Source: Pseudomonas sp. GOM6 (lineage in GTDB: Bacteria > Pseudomonadota > Gammaproteobacteria > Pseudomonadales > Pseudomonadaceae). From it: DNA of 64,000 nucleotides. The translations under genes were made by a program, and so were the position numbers. This document shows, piece after piece, positions 54,619 through 64,000 of this stretch; the first letter of the stretch is position 1, and each line of letters begins with the position of its first letter. Where the stretch lies: NCBI RefSeq assembly GCF_029537485.1, contig NZ_JARPUS010000001.1:310001-374000 (forward strand). The letters run 5' to 3'. Below the pieces are notes generated by a model. The model was not told the origin of the DNA and made no database searches. It saw only the letters and a program-made list of their open reading frames with translations.

Positions 54619-56661
54619 ATGAAAAAAATCGATGCAGGCAATCTCTTGGCAGGTGTGCGCAGTAACACGCTGATCGCCGGACTCTTCGTGGTCCTGATCA
54701 TTTCCATTGTGTTGCTGTTCGCCAACTTCGCCTACCTCAACACCCAATCCGGCTACGACAAGGAATACATCAGTCACGCGGGTGAATTGCGCGTACTGTC
54801 TCAGCGTATTGCAAAGAACGCCACGGAAGCGGCAACCGGTAAGGCCGAAGCCTTTCCGCTGCTCAAGGAAGCGCGTCGCGACTTCGAAGAGCGCTGGGGT
54901 TTCCTGACTTCCGGTAACGAGGCCAGCGGTCTGCCGGCTGCTCCCGAGTCGGTCAAGCCGCAGATGGATGAGGTGCAGAAGGACTGGGATATCCTGCGTC
55001 AGAACGCCGACGCCATTCTGGCCAGCGAGCAGACCGTTCTGTCGCTGCACCAGGTTGCGGCAACCCTGGCCGAAACCATTCCGCAGCTGCAGGTCGAGTA
55101 CGAGGAAGTGGTCGACATCCTGCTGCAAAGCGGTGCGCCGGCCGCCCAGGTGTCCGTGGCCCAGCGCCAGTCGTTGCTGGCCGAACGTATCCTCGGCTCG
55201 GTGAACAAGGTGCTGGCCGGTGACGATGACTCTGTACAGGCCGCCGACATGTTCGGTCGTGATGCCAGCCTGTTCGGTCGCGTACTCAAGGCGATGATCG
55301 AAGGCAATGCCGCCATGGAAATCACGGCGGTGACCGACGTGGATGCCCTGGAGCGTCTGGCGGAAATTTCCGAGCTGTTCCAGTTCGTATCCGGTTCGGT
55401 GGACGAGATTCTCGAAACTTCGCCTGAGCTGTTCCAGGTGCGTGAGTCCGCCAACACCATCTTTACCGGCTCGCAGACCCTGCTGGACAAGTCCTCCGGT
55501 CTGGCTTCCGAGTTCGAGAACCTGGCCGACGGCCGTTACTTCAATACTCTGGCCGGTTATGTGCTGGGTGCCATCGCTCTGGCGGCGATCATCCTCATCG
55601 GCCTGGTAATGGTGCGCGAGACCAACCGCCGTCTGGCCTCTACCGCCGAGAAAAACGAACGTAACCAGTCGGCGATTCTGCGACTGCTCGACGAAATCGC
55701 CGACCTCGCGGACGGTGACCTGACGGTGGCCGCAACGGTAACCGAGGACTTCACCGGCGCCATCGCGGACTCCATCAACTACTCCATCGACCAGCTGCGT
55801 GATCTGGTCGCGACCATTAACTCGACCGCCGTACAGGTATCGGCCGCTGCCCAGGAAACCCAGGCGACTGCCATGCACCTGGCCGAAGCCTCCGAGCACC
55901 AGGCGCAGGAAATTGCCGGCGCCTCCGCGGCGATCAACGAAATGGCCGTGTCGATTGACCAGGTATCGGCGAACGCCGCGGAGTCCTCCGCGGTAGCGGA
56001 ACGTTCCGTAGCCATCGCCAACAAGGGCAACGAAGTCGTACACAACACCATCACCGGCATGGATAACATCCGTGAGCAGATCCAGGACACTTCGAAGCGG
56101 ATCAAGCGTCTGGGTGAGTCGTCCCAGGAGATCGGTGACATCGTTAGCCTGATTAACGACATTGCCGACCAGACCAACATCCTCGCACTGAACGCCGCGA
56201 TCCAGGCCTCCATGGCCGGTGACGCCGGTCGAGGCTTCGCCGTGGTAGCGGACGAGGTACAACGCCTCGCAGAACGTTCCTCGGCGGCGACCAAGCAGAT
56301 CGAGGCGCTGGTTAAGACGATTCAGACCGACACCAACGAAGCGGTAATCTCCATGGAACAAACCACCTCCGAGGTGGTACGTGGTGCCCGTCTGGCGCAG
56401 GACGCCGGTGTGGCCCTGGAGGAGATCGAGAAGGTATCCAAGACCCTCGCGGCCCTGATCCAGAACATCTCCAACGCCGCCCGTCAGCAGGCCTCCTCGG
56501 CCGGCCATATCTCCAACACCATGAACGTGATTCAGGAGATCACCTCGCAGACCTCCGCAGGTACCACCGCTACCGCCAAGAGCATCGGTAACCTGGCTAA
56601 GATGGCCAGCGAGATGCGTCGTTCGGTATCCGGCTTCACCCTGCCGGAAGGCCAGGCCTGA
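54619..56661 (+). CDS. pilJ: Methyl-accepting chemotaxis protein PilJ
   Basis: The product is 680 residues. TM1 is about 18-40 ([16 protein letters not shown]), a periplasmic PilJ-type helical sensor region follows to about 310, then TM2 (about 312-335, [18 protein letters not shown]) and HAMP. The long cytoplasmic signalling domain has the hairpin tip [20 protein letters not shown] and [20 protein letters not shown]. It is thought to sense retracted pilin at the pole. Methylated by PilK, encoded next. Confidence 0.96.
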   Translation: MKKIDAGNLLAGVRSNTLIAGLFVVLIISIVLLFANFAYLNTQSGYDKEYISHAGELRVLSQRIAKNATEAATGKAEAFPLLKEARRDFEERWGFLTSGNEASGLPAAPESVKPQMDEVQKDWDILRQNADAILASEQTVLSLHQVAATLAETIPQLQVEYEEVVDILLQSGAPAAQVSVAQRQSLLAERILGSVNKVLAGDDDSVQAADMFGRDASLFGRVLKAMIEGNAAMEITAVTDVDALERLAEISELFQFVSGSVDEILETSPELFQVRESANTIFTGSQTLLDKSSGLASEFENLADGRYFNTLAGYVLGAIALAAIILIGLVMVRETNRRLASTAEKNERNQSAILRLLDEIADLADGDLTVAATVTEDFTGAIADSINYSIDQLRDLVATINSTAVQVSAAAQETQATAMHLAEASEHQAQEIAGASAAINEMAVSIDQVSANAAESSAVAERSVAIANKGNEVVHNTITGMDNIREQIQDTSKRIKRLGESSQEIGDIVSLINDIADQTNILALNAAIQASMAGDAGRGFAVVADEVQRLAERSSAATKQIEALVKTIQTDTNEAVISMEQTTSEVVRGARLAQDAGVALEEIEKVSKTLAALIQNISNAARQQASSAGHISNTMNVIQEITSQTSAGTTATAKSIGNLAKMASEMRRSVSGFTLPEGQA

Positions 56662-56711
56662 TCAACGGAGGTGCGGTGTCCTGAGAGGGGCGCCGCCCAG
56701 GGCACTCGCGC

Positions 56712-57593
56712 ATGAACGAGGGGCATGGCATGCAGCCAAGCGGCGCTTGGGCGTTGAAACCCCTGGCCGAGATGTCGCCGACGGAGTTCCGCGATTGGCA
56801 GGCGCTCTTGGAAGAGCGTACCGGCGTAGTGATCAATGAACAGCGCCGGGCGTTTCTGCAGACCAATCTGAGCGCGCGCATGCGCGAACTGGATGTGGCC
56901 GACTACTCCAGCTATTACCGCCAGGTGACTGACGGTCCACGTGGCGCAGTGGAGTGGTCGACCCTGCTGGATCGGCTGACCGTTCAGGAAACGCGCTTCT
57001 TCCGTCATCGCCCATCGTTTGATGTTCTGCAGCGTTATCTGCGTGCGCGCTTGGTCACGGACGAACAGGCCCAGCCCCTGGCACTTTGGAGCGTGGGTTG
57101 CTCCAGCGGTGAAGAACCGTACTCGATGGCCATCTGCGCTGCCGAGGTGCTGCGTGAACTGGAGAGCGCCCGCCAGTTTGGTGTGACTGGCACCGATATC
57201 AGCCTCAGTGCGTTGAGCAAGGCGCGTGAAGCGGTGTACGGGGCGCGCAAGCTGGAACAGATGGATACCGACCTGTGCGAGCGTTATTTCGTCGCCCAGG
57301 AAGATGGCCGGTGCAAGGTTGTGCCGGATTTGGCCGCGCGAGTCTGCGTGGCCCGTTTGAATGTGCTGGAGCTGGCCAAGGCGCCACAGGCCGGCATGGA
57401 CGTAATTTTTTGCCAGAACCTGCTGATCTATTTCCGCCGCTGGCGTCGCCGCGAAATCCTCAACCGCCTGGCTGAACGCCTGGCGCCTGGGGGCATGCTG
57501 GTGGTCGGTGTCGGTGAAGTGGTCGGTTGGCAGCACCCGGAGCTGGAACCGGTGGCTGACGAGCGGGTACTGGCGTTTACCCGCAAGGGCTAA
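56712..57593 (+). CDS. pilK: CheR-type methyltransferase PilK
   Basis: The product is 293 residues. CheR N-domain with LEERTGVVINEQRRAFLQTN, then the SAM domain with LTVQETRFFRHRPSF, WSVGCSSGEEPYSMAICAA (motif I), GTDISLSALSKARE and DVIFCQNLLIYFRRW. It methylates PilJ glutamates. ATG at 56712 or 56730 are both possible. Confidence 0.95.
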   Translation: MNEGHGMQPSGAWALKPLAEMSPTEFRDWQALLEERTGVVINEQRRAFLQTNLSARMRELDVADYSSYYRQVTDGPRGAVEWSTLLDRLTVQETRFFRHRPSFDVLQRYLRARLVTDEQAQPLALWSVGCSSGEEPYSMAICAAEVLRELESARQFGVTGTDISLSALSKAREAVYGARKLEQMDTDLCERYFVAQEDGRCKVVPDLAARVCVARLNVLELAKAPQAGMDVIFCQNLLIYFRRWRRREILNRLAERLAPGGMLVVGVGEVVGWQHPELEPVADERVLAFTRKG

Positions 57594-57613
57594 GAAGAAT
57601 GACTGGAGCAGGT

Positions 57614-60600
57614 ATGGGTGATCGGCACGACTATGTCGCCCTGGAATGGGTCAAAGGCGAAATCGCAGAAACCCTGAAGCAGGCGCGTCAGGCCCTGGAG
57701 GCGTTCGTCGAGAACCCGCAGGACGCTACTCGCCTACGTTTCTGTCAGACCTATGTGCATCAGGTCCTCGGCACCCTGCAAATGGTCGAGTTCTATGGCG
57801 CGGCGCTGCTCGCCGAGGAAATGGAGCAGCTGGTGCAGGCCCTGCTCGACGAGCGCGTGGGCAATCAGGGCGAAGCCCTGGAAGTGCTGATGCAAGCCAT
57901 TCTGCAGCTGCCGGCCTATCTGGATCGCATCCAGACCGCCCGTCGCGATCTGCCAATGGTCGTTCTGCCGCTGCTCAACGACCTGCGAGCTGCCCGTGGC
58001 GAAAACCTGCTGTCGGAAACCAGCCTGTTCTCCCCGGATCTGTCCGGTCGCCTGCCGGCATTGCCCCTCGACTCCCTGGACAAGCTGCGTACCGACGACC
58101 TCCCGGTGCTGTTGCGCAAGCTGCGGCAGATGCTGCAGATGGCCCTGGTCGGTGTGATCCGCAACCAGGACCTGGCTACCAACCTGGGCTATATGGCGCG
58201 GGTCTTTGCGCGCCTGGAAAACCTGTGCCATGAGGCGCCGCTCGGCTCTCTCTGGCAGATTGCTTCCGGTATGGTCGAAGGCCTGGCCAATGGCAGCGTG
58301 GTCAACAGTGCCTCGGTACGGACCCTTCTGCGCCAGGTCGACAAGGAGCTGAAACGCCTGGTCGAACATGGCGCCGATGGTATCAACCAGGCTGCTCCGG
58401 ACGAGCTGACCAAGAACCTGTTGTTCTACGTGGCCAAAGCCCCTGCGCAGTCGCAACGCATCAGTGCGCTCAAGGAGCGTTATCGCCTTGAGGACGCGCT
58501 GCCCGATAGCAGCACGGTGGACGAGGAACGAGCGCGCCTGGCTGGCCCGGATCGCGACGCCATGCGCTCAGTGGTGGGTGCGCTGTGTGAGGAACTGGTG
58601 CGGGTCAAGGACAGTCTCGACCTGTTCGTCCGCAGTGACCGCAAGCAGGTCTCTGAGCTGGACGCCCTGCTGGCACCGCTGAAGCAGATTGCCGACACGC
58701 TGGCCGTGCTTGGTTTCGGCCAGCCGCGCAAGGTCATTGTCGACCAGATTGATGTCGTACACGGGTTGTCGCTGGGCCAGCGCGAGCCCAGCGATGCGGT
58801 GTTGATGGATGTGGCCGGTGCACTGCTGTATGTCGAAGCGACCCTGGCCGGGATGGTCGGCCCCGCCGACGATGCGCAGAGCGAACAGAGTCATCTGCCG
58901 ACGACCGACGTGGCACAGATTCACCAGCTGGTGATCAAGGAAGCGCGCACCGGCCTGGAACAGGCCAAGGACGCGATTATCGAGTTCATCGCCTCGCAGT
59001 GGAATCACGAGCACCTGGCGCGCGTGCCCGAGTTGCTGACTCAGGTCCGTGGTGGCCTGACCATGATCCCGCTGACTCGCGCCGCCAGTCTGCTGAAAGC
59101 CTGTACCCGCTATATCGAAGAGCAGCTGCTGGTGCGCAAGGCCGTTCCCAATTGGCAGAACCTCGACACCCTGGCCGATGCCATTACCAGCGTCGAGTAC
59201 TACCTGGAGCGTCTGGCAGAGGATCATGCGAGCCAGGGCGATCTGATTCTCGACGTGGCCGAGGAAAGCCTGGAGAGCCTGGGCTATCCGCTCAAGGACA
59301 AGCCCTCGATCCTCGACCGCGTCGAAGAGGCGCCGGCACCGCTGGCCGACCCGCTGCAGGACATCGAAGTACTGGCCGCCGAAGAGGTGGCAGTCGAACC
59401 GCTGGCTGAGTTTGCCCCCGAGGCGGACGAGTTGTCGCTTCTATCTTGCGATGAAGCGGGTGATGAGCTGAGTACCGAGTTCGCTGAGTTGGCGAACGAA
59501 GAAACCCACGAGTTGCTGGTTTCCGACGATAACTGGAGCCTGGGCGAGTCCGGTGAGACTGATGCCACTCATATCGATCTGAGCCTGGACGCGCCTCTTG
59601 AGCTGGACGTTAGCGATGAGCTTTCATCGAGTGAAGAGATCCAGCCCACTCAGGCCGAGGAGCTGCCGAGCCTCGTTGACGATTCTGTTGAGGAGCTGGG
59701 CCTGGACGGCACGCCGGCCAGCTGGGATGAGTTGGAAATTGCCGACCTTGAGCTGCCTGAGGTCGAGCTGCCCAGTGCGCCATTCGAGCCCGAGCCGGTA
59801 GCAGCGGCAGAAAAGCCGATGACCATGGCCGAGGTGATGGCCGCGCCCGTGCAGGCAATCAACCCGCCCGCCCAGGATGTACCGCCATCCCTGCTGCCAC
59901 CGCCCGCCGATGAAGAACCGGTGGACGAGGATCTGCTGGAGGTTTTCATCGAGGAGGCCGGCGAGGTTCTCGAAACCATCAACGAATACCTGCCGCAATG
60001 GCGCGCCGATACCGACAACAAGGACGCCCTGACCGAAGTGCGGCGTGCCTTCCACACCCTCAAGGGCAGTGGGCGTATGGTTCGCGCGCTGATCATTGGC
60101 GAGCTGGCCTGGTCGATCGAGAACATGCTCAACCGGGTGCTGGATCGTAGTATCCAGCCGAACGAGCCGGTGCAGCAGGTCATCGCCGATGTACTCGAGC
60201 TGATGCCGGCGCTGGTCGATGAGTTCGCCGCCAAGGCCCAGCGCCAGCGTAACGATGTCGATTACTTGGCCGCCACGGCTCATGCTCTGGCGCGTGGCCA
60301 GGTGCCGAGTGCCCCGGCCGCCGCGCCTCAGGTCGAAGAACACCAGCCCGAAACCGTGGAAGCCGCGGGGCTTACCGGTGTCGAGGAGGACGGCCTCGAC
60401 CCTCTGCTGCTGGAAATCTTCCGTAACGAGGCGGAAACCCACCTCGATACTCTGGTTGGTTTCCTTGCCGATTGCGCCCAGGAGTTGCCGCAGCCGGTCA
60501 CCGACAACCTGCAGCGTGCCCTGCACACCCTCAAGGGCAGTGCGCACATGGCGGGCATCCTGCCGATCGCCGAGATTGCCACGCCGCTGGAGAAGCTGGT

Positions 60601-63600
60601 CAAGGAATTCAAGACCAATCTGATCGACATGGATCTGGCCGAGGCTGAGTTGCTGCGCGATGCCGAGCAGCTGTTCCGCGCGGGGCTTGAACAGCTGGAA
60701 AGCCAGCCTCTGGCAGCTATTCCCGGTGCCGAGGAATTCCTGGAACGCGTGCAGAAGCTGCACCAGAGCCGTCTGGACAGCGCAGAAAGCGCACGTCTGG
60801 ATGAGCAGGATCAACGCGACCCTCAGTTGATTTCGATCTTCCTGGCAGAAGGCATGGACATCCTGCTGGATGCCGATGAACTGCTGCGCAAGTGGCGTGA
60901 ACATCCCAGTGAACAACAGGAACTCAGCGCCCTGCTGGAAGAGCTGACCACCCTTGGCCGTGGCGCCGAGATGGCCGAGCTGCCGCAGATCGATGAACTG
61001 TGTCAGGCCCTGCTGGCCCTGTACCAGGCCGCGCTGGATGGCCGTTTGGCCGTCAGCGAACGCTTCTTCACCGAAGCCGAGGCCGCCCATGAGGCGCTGA
61101 TCGGCATGATGGATCAGGTTGCCGCGGCCCTGCAGGTCAGCCCGCAGCCGGAACGTGTAGCAGCCCTGCACAACCTGTTGGCGCAGGCGCTTGACCCTGC
61201 CGCTCTGGCGCTGCTCGCTAGTGAGACGCCGGGCCTGGAAGTCATCGAGCTTGATGAGGTGCCTGCCGCCGCCACCGAAGCTTTTGCAGCCCCGATCGAG
61301 GAGGTTGCTGCAGCCTTGCCGGAAGACCTCGACGCCGAAATGGTAGAGATCTTCCTGGAAGAGGCCGTCGATATTCTCGACAGCGCTGGCCAGGCACTCG
61401 ACCGCTGGCTGGCCGACCCGGACAACACCCTGGCGCTATCGTCCTTGCAGCGTGACCTGCATACCCTCAAGGGCGGCGCGCGCATGGCCGAGATTCGCGC
61501 CATCGGCGATCTGGCCCACGAGCTGGAGTCACTGTACGAAGGCCTGGTGGATCGCCGGTTCAGCTACTCACAGCCACTGGCAGGGCTGTTGCAACAGAGC
61601 CATGACCGTCTGGCTGTGGTGCTGGAGCAACTGCAGCACGGTCAGCCGCTGACGGACTCTTCCGCGCTGATCGACGCCATTCGTTCCTTTCGCCAGGGCG
61701 GCAGCCTGGCCGCGCCTGTCGAGGTGAGCGCGCAGGCGCCTGCAGTGCTGGACGAACCGTCGAGTGAAATGGACCTGGCTGACCTGGCCGAGGCCGAGCT
61801 TTCCGCTCCGCAGCTCGACGATCTGCCGGAGCTGCACATCGAGCCTGAAATTGATGCGCCGGTCGAAGAGCTGCCAGAAGAGCTGCCGGCTCTGAGTGCC
61901 GAGCAGTGGCATATCGAGGAAACGTTACCGGCCCTGGGCGCCGAACCACTGGACGACAAGGCCGTGCCAGTCGACGCCTCCGCAGATGACGAGACGCCGG
62001 AAATGGATCTGGCTGAGTTGCCGGAGGCCGAACTTTCCGCTCCGCACCTCGACGAGCTGCCGGAGCTGCACATCGAGCCTGAAATTGAGGCTCCGGTGGA
62101 AGAGCTGCCAGAAGAGCTGCCGGCCCTGAGTGCCGAACAGTGGCATATCGAGGAAACCCTGCCCGCCTTGGGGGCTGAGCCGGTGGCCGAAGACATAGCG
62201 GCCGTGACCGAGTCGAGCCTGGCGTCGGTTCAACCGCCTGTAGCGGAGGCCCCGGTGGTCGACCGCGACCCGGAACTGGTGGAGATCTTCCTCGAAGAAG
62301 GCTTCGACATCATGGACAGCGCCAACGCTGCCTTGCTGCGCTGGATGAGCGATGTCGACAACACCCTGGAAGTGGAAGCCCTGCAGCGTGATCTGCACAC
62401 CCTCAAGGGCGGTGCGCGGATGGCCGAGATCCGCGAGATTGGCGATCTGGCCCATGAGCTGGAGTTCCTCTACGAAGGCGTCGGTGACGGCCGACTGAAG
62501 GCCAATGGCGATCTGTTCGGTGTACTGCAAACCTGTCACGACAGCCTGTCGTCGATGCTCGACGCGGTACGCGACAACCGAGCCGTCCCCGATGGCCTGG
62601 AGCTGATCGCCACCATCAAGCGCCTGCGCGCCAATCCCGATGCGCAGTTGAGCATGCCAACCAGCGTGCATCTGCAACCGGCGCAGGAAGAGAGTGCGCC
62701 GGCAGGCGATGACAACGATGAAATTCTCGACATCTTCCTGGAGGAAGGTGATGACCTGCTGGAGGCCATGGAGGCTGCCATTGGGCGTTGGGAGGCCAAT
62801 CGCGAAGATGGCGCCGCCATCGACGAGCTGCTGCGCATTCTGCACACCCTCAAGGGCGGTGCCCGGTTGGCCGGACAGAAGCGTCTGGGCGATCTCAGCC
62901 ACGACCTCGAACAACACCTGACCGAGGCGCAGCAGCAAGGCGCGCCTTGGCCGGATAGCCTGTTCCTCGATGTGCAGTCCGGCTTCGAAGGCCTGCAGAA
63001 GGAGCTTGATCAGCTGCGGCGGCGCCTGGATGACAGCCATGCGGCCGATTTGCAGCTTGCCCCTGCTATCGATCCGGCTCCGAGTGCCCCCGCACCGGTC
63101 ACGCTGAACACGCCCATTGTGGCCGCCAGCAGCCAGCCACAGGCGCAAGAGCAGACCAAGGTGCTGCCGTTCGTTCAGCGTGCGGCCGAGGCGGCGGCCA
63201 AGGCGGCCAGCCAGCGTGCCCCGCAGGAACTGGTCAAGGTGCCGGCGGAACTGCTCGAAGGCCTGGTCAACCTGGCCGGTGAGACCTCGATCTTCCGCGG
63301 TCGCGTGGAGCAGCAGGTCAGCGACTTCGGTTTCACCCTCGGCGAGATGGAAGCCACCATCGAGCGGGTACGCGATCAGCTGCGTCGCCTCGACATCGAG
63401 ACCCAGGCGCAGATCCTCAGTCGTTATCAGGCCGAGGCCGAGCGTGCTGGCTACGAGGACTTCGACCCGCTGGAAATGGACCGTCACTCGCAGTTGCAGC
63501 AGCTGTCGCGCGCCCTGTTCGAGTCCGCGTCCGACTTGCTCGACCTCAAGGAAACCCTGGCCACGCGTAACCGCGACGCCGAGACACTCCTGCTGCAGCA

Positions 63601-64000
63601 GGCGCGGGTCAACACCGAGCTGCAGGAAGGCCTGATGCGCACCCGCATGGTGCCGTTCGACCGCCTGGTGCCGCGTCTGCGCCGTATCGTCCGCCAGGTG
63701 GCAGGCGAGCTGGGCAAGCAGGTCGAGTTCCACGTTGGCAACGCCGAAGGCGAAATGGACCGCACCGTGCTGGAGCGTATCGTTGCGCCGCTGGAGCACA
63801 TGCTGCGTAACGCCGTTGACCACGGTATCGAATCGGCCGACAAACGTCGTGCCGCCGGCAAGCCGGACGTGGGCAACATTCGCCTGAGCCTCGGTCGCGA
63901 GGGTGGCGACATTCTCCTGACCCTGGCCGACGACGGTGGTGGCATTCGCCTCGACGCGGTCAAGCGCAAGGCCATCGAACGCGGCCTGATGGACGAGGGC
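57614..64000 (+). CDS. chpA: ChpA hybrid histidine kinase, 3' end outside window
   Basis: The frame opens at ATG 57614 (GGAG upstream) and runs to the right edge, 2129 codons. Phosphotransfer motifs are seen in order. A divergent N-terminal module has VHQVLGTLQM (His49). A module without His lies near residue 440-540. FHTLKGSGRM (His814) and LHTLKGSAHM (His971) follow. Then comes a Thr-for-His domain LTTLGRGAEMA (Thr1112), then LHTLKGGARM (His1283), LHTLKGGARM (His1595) and LHTLKGGARL (His1744). This fits the six Hpt, one Spt and one Tpt of P. aeruginosa ChpA. A dimerisation region and the start of the ATPase domain (LRNAVDHGIESADKRR, LADDGGGI) close the visible part; CheW and receiver domains should follow. 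It phosphorylates PilG and PilH. The linker before His1595 holds a tandem duplication at 61766-62190. Confidence 0.97.
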   Translation, partial: MGDRHDYVALEWVKGEIAETLKQARQALEAFVENPQDATRLRFCQTYVHQVLGTLQMVEFYGAALLAEEMEQLVQALLDERVGNQGEALEVLMQAILQLPAYLDRIQTARRDLPMVVLPLLNDLRAARGENLLSETSLFSPDLSGRLPALPLDSLDKLRTDDLPVLLRKLRQMLQMALVGVIRNQDLATNLGYMARVFARLENLCHEAPLGSLWQIASGMVEGLANGSVVNSASVRTLLRQVDKELKRLVEHGADGINQAAPDELTKNLLFYVAKAPAQSQRISALKERYRLEDALPDSSTVDEERARLAGPDRDAMRSVVGALCEELVRVKDSLDLFVRSDRKQVSELDALLAPLKQIADTLAVLGFGQPRKVIVDQIDVVHGLSLGQREPSDAVLMDVAGALLYVEATLAGMVGPADDAQSEQSHLPTTDVAQIHQLVIKEARTGLEQAKDAIIEFIASQWNHEHLARVPELLTQVRGGLTMIPLTRAASLLKACTRYIEEQLLVRKAVPNWQNLDTLADAITSVEYYLERLAEDHASQGDLILDVAEESLESLGYPLKDKPSILDRVEEAPAPLADPLQDIEVLAAEEVAVEPLAEFAPEADELSLLSCDEAGDELSTEFAELANEETHELLVSDDNWSLGESGETDATHIDLSLDAPLELDVSDELSSSEEIQPTQAEELPSLVDDSVEELGLDGTPASWDELEIADLELPEVELPSAPFEPEPVAAAEKPMTMAEVMAAPVQAINPPAQDVPPSLLPPPADEEPVDEDLLEVFIEEAGEVLETINEYLPQWRADTDNKDALTEVRRAFHTLKGSGRMVRALIIGELAWSIENMLNRVLDRSIQPNEPVQQVIADVLELMPALVDEFAAKAQRQRNDVDYLAATAHALARGQVPSAPAAAPQVEEHQPETVEAAGLTGVEEDGLDPLLLEIFRNEAETHLDTLVGFLADCAQELPQPVTDNLQRALHTLKGSAHMAGILPIAEIATPLEKLVKEFKTNLIDMDLAEAELLRDAEQLFRAGLEQLESQPLAAIPGAEEFLERVQKLHQSRLDSAESARLDEQDQRDPQLISIFLAEGMDILLDADELLRKWREHPSEQQELSALLEELTTLGRGAEMAELPQIDELCQALLALYQAALDGRLAVSERFFTEAEAAHEALIGMMDQVAAALQVSPQPERVAALHNLLAQALDPAALALLASETPGLEVIELDEVPAAATEAFAAPIEEVAAALPEDLDAEMVEIFLEEAVDILDSAGQALDRWLADPDNTLALSSLQRDLHTLKGGARMAEIRAIGDLAHELESLYEGLVDRRFSYSQPLAGLLQQSHDRLAVVLEQLQHGQPLTDSSALIDAIRSFRQGGSLAAPVEVSAQAPAVLDEPSSEMDLADLAEAELSAPQLDDLPELHIEPEIDAPVEELPEELPALSAEQWHIEETLPALGAEPLDDKAVPVDASADDETPEMDLAELPEAELSAPHLDELPELHIEPEIEAPVEELPEELPALSAEQWHIEETLPALGAEPVAEDIAAVTESSLASVQPPVAEAPVVDRDPELVEIFLEEGFDIMDSANAALLRWMSDVDNTLEVEALQRDLHTLKGGARMAEIREIGDLAHELEFLYEGVGDGRLKANGDLFGVLQTCHDSLSSMLDAVRDNRAVPDGLELIATIKRLRANPDAQLSMPTSVHLQPAQEESAPAGDDNDEILDIFLEEGDDLLEAMEAAIGRWEANREDGAAIDELLRILHTLKGGARLAGQKRLGDLSHDLEQHLTEAQQQGAPWPDSLFLDVQSGFEGLQKELDQLRRRLDDSHAADLQLAPAIDPAPSAPAPVTLNTPIVAASSQPQAQEQTKVLPFVQRAAEAAAKAASQRAPQELVKVPAELLEGLVNLAGETSIFRGRVEQQVSDFGFTLGEMEATIERVRDQLRRLDIETQAQILSRYQAEAERAGYEDFDPLEMDRHSQLQQLSRALFESASDLLDLKETLATRNRDAETLLLQQARVNTELQEGLMRTRMVPFDRLVPRLRRIVRQVAGELGKQVEFHVGNAEGEMDRTVLERIVAPLEHMLRNAVDHGIESADKRRAAGKPDVGNIRLSLGREGGDILLTLADDGGGIRLDAVKRKAIERGLMDEG
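61766..62190 (+). repeat. In-frame tandem duplication inside chpA
   Basis: A 234-bp unit (78 codons) occurs at 61766-61999 and again at 62000 to about 62190, differing by scattered third-base and a few residue changes. Each copy contains LPELHIEPEI followed by EELPEELPALSAEQWHIEE. It lies in the acidic linker between the Hpt domains around His1283 and His1595. Confidence 0.85.

Noticed and set aside
61925..63823. 632-codon minus-strand open frame inside chpA
   Set aside because: chpA is read through the same DNA with all Hpt motifs; the reverse frame is a shadow with no recognisable domain.
1..64000. Search for CRISPR arrays, phage or insertion sequences, tRNA genes
   Set aside because: No repeat-spacer pattern, integrase or transposase reading frame, or cloverleaf with a T-arm was found by eye anywhere in the window.

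Overview
The window is a GC-rich gammaproteobacterial chromosome segment, almost certainly Pseudomonas sensu lato. The evidence is the Pseudomonas-type gene order (amgR/amgS, rimK-rimB, hslR, PAP2, hslO, pckA; metX-metW; yggS-proC; pilT-pilU; yqgE-ruvX-pyrR-pyrB-pyrC'; tonB3-gshB-pilGHIJK-chpA), the inactive PyrC' beside PyrB, and the very large multi-Hpt ChpA kinase. No rRNA, tRNA, insertion sequence, prophage or CRISPR array was seen. The segment looks like ordinary core chromosome carrying a few odd insertions and small genes.

Layout. 0-6.7 kb: the 3' end of an alkyl sulfatase gene with an overlapping secreted protein gene, a ProQ/FinO-like RNA chaperone preceded by a long palindrome, a diguanylate cyclase, and an envelope group (NfeD, slipin, YcbB-type L,D-transpeptidase). 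6.9-15.7 kb: a second YkuD protein, an orphan GspE/PilB-like ATPase, a CYTH-CHAD protein, the DUF47-Pit phosphate pair, and argE and argA with what looks like a leader-peptide attenuator between them. 15.5-20.3 kb: an RMF-like protein, gshA, a thioesterase and tex. 20.5-26.8 kb: ompR/amgR, an unexpected four-helix membrane gene, envZ/amgS, and a 1248-residue MASE1-PAS-GGDEF-EAL protein. 26.8-32.1 kb: rimK/rimB, hslR, PAP2, hslO, pckA.

At about 32.1-33.4 kb the gene order, judged from remembered P. aeruginosa PAO1 order, jumps from the PA519x-PA521x neighbourhood to the PA0386-PA0413 neighbourhood. This suggests a rearrangement joint. From there: the metX-metW-DUF4426-rdgB-hemW-DUF3392 operon with two small genes at its end, a dynamin-like GTPase, yggS-proC-yggT-yggU, pilT-pilU, an SOS-boxed radical-SAM/DUF4130 DNA-repair pair, a TM2 protein, the pyr operon, tonB, gshB, and the Pil-Chp chemosensory operon. 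chpA runs off the right edge.

Working together: pilT/pilU retraction motors and the PilG-PilH-PilI-PilJ-PilK-ChpA system drive and steer twitching. Both glutathione synthesis genes (gshA, gshB) are present. Two GGDEF proteins sit near the c-di-GMP-linked rimB-rimK ribosome-modification genes. AmgRS, the L,D-transpeptidases and slipin/NfeD are envelope-maintenance functions. Hsp15, Hsp33 and the SOS-boxed pair are stress functions. The most interesting unexplained items are the MLRRS mini-ORF plus terminator before argA, the membrane gene between ompR and envZ, the palindrome before the proQ-like gene, a 36-residue secreted microprotein gene, and a recent tandem duplication inside chpA.
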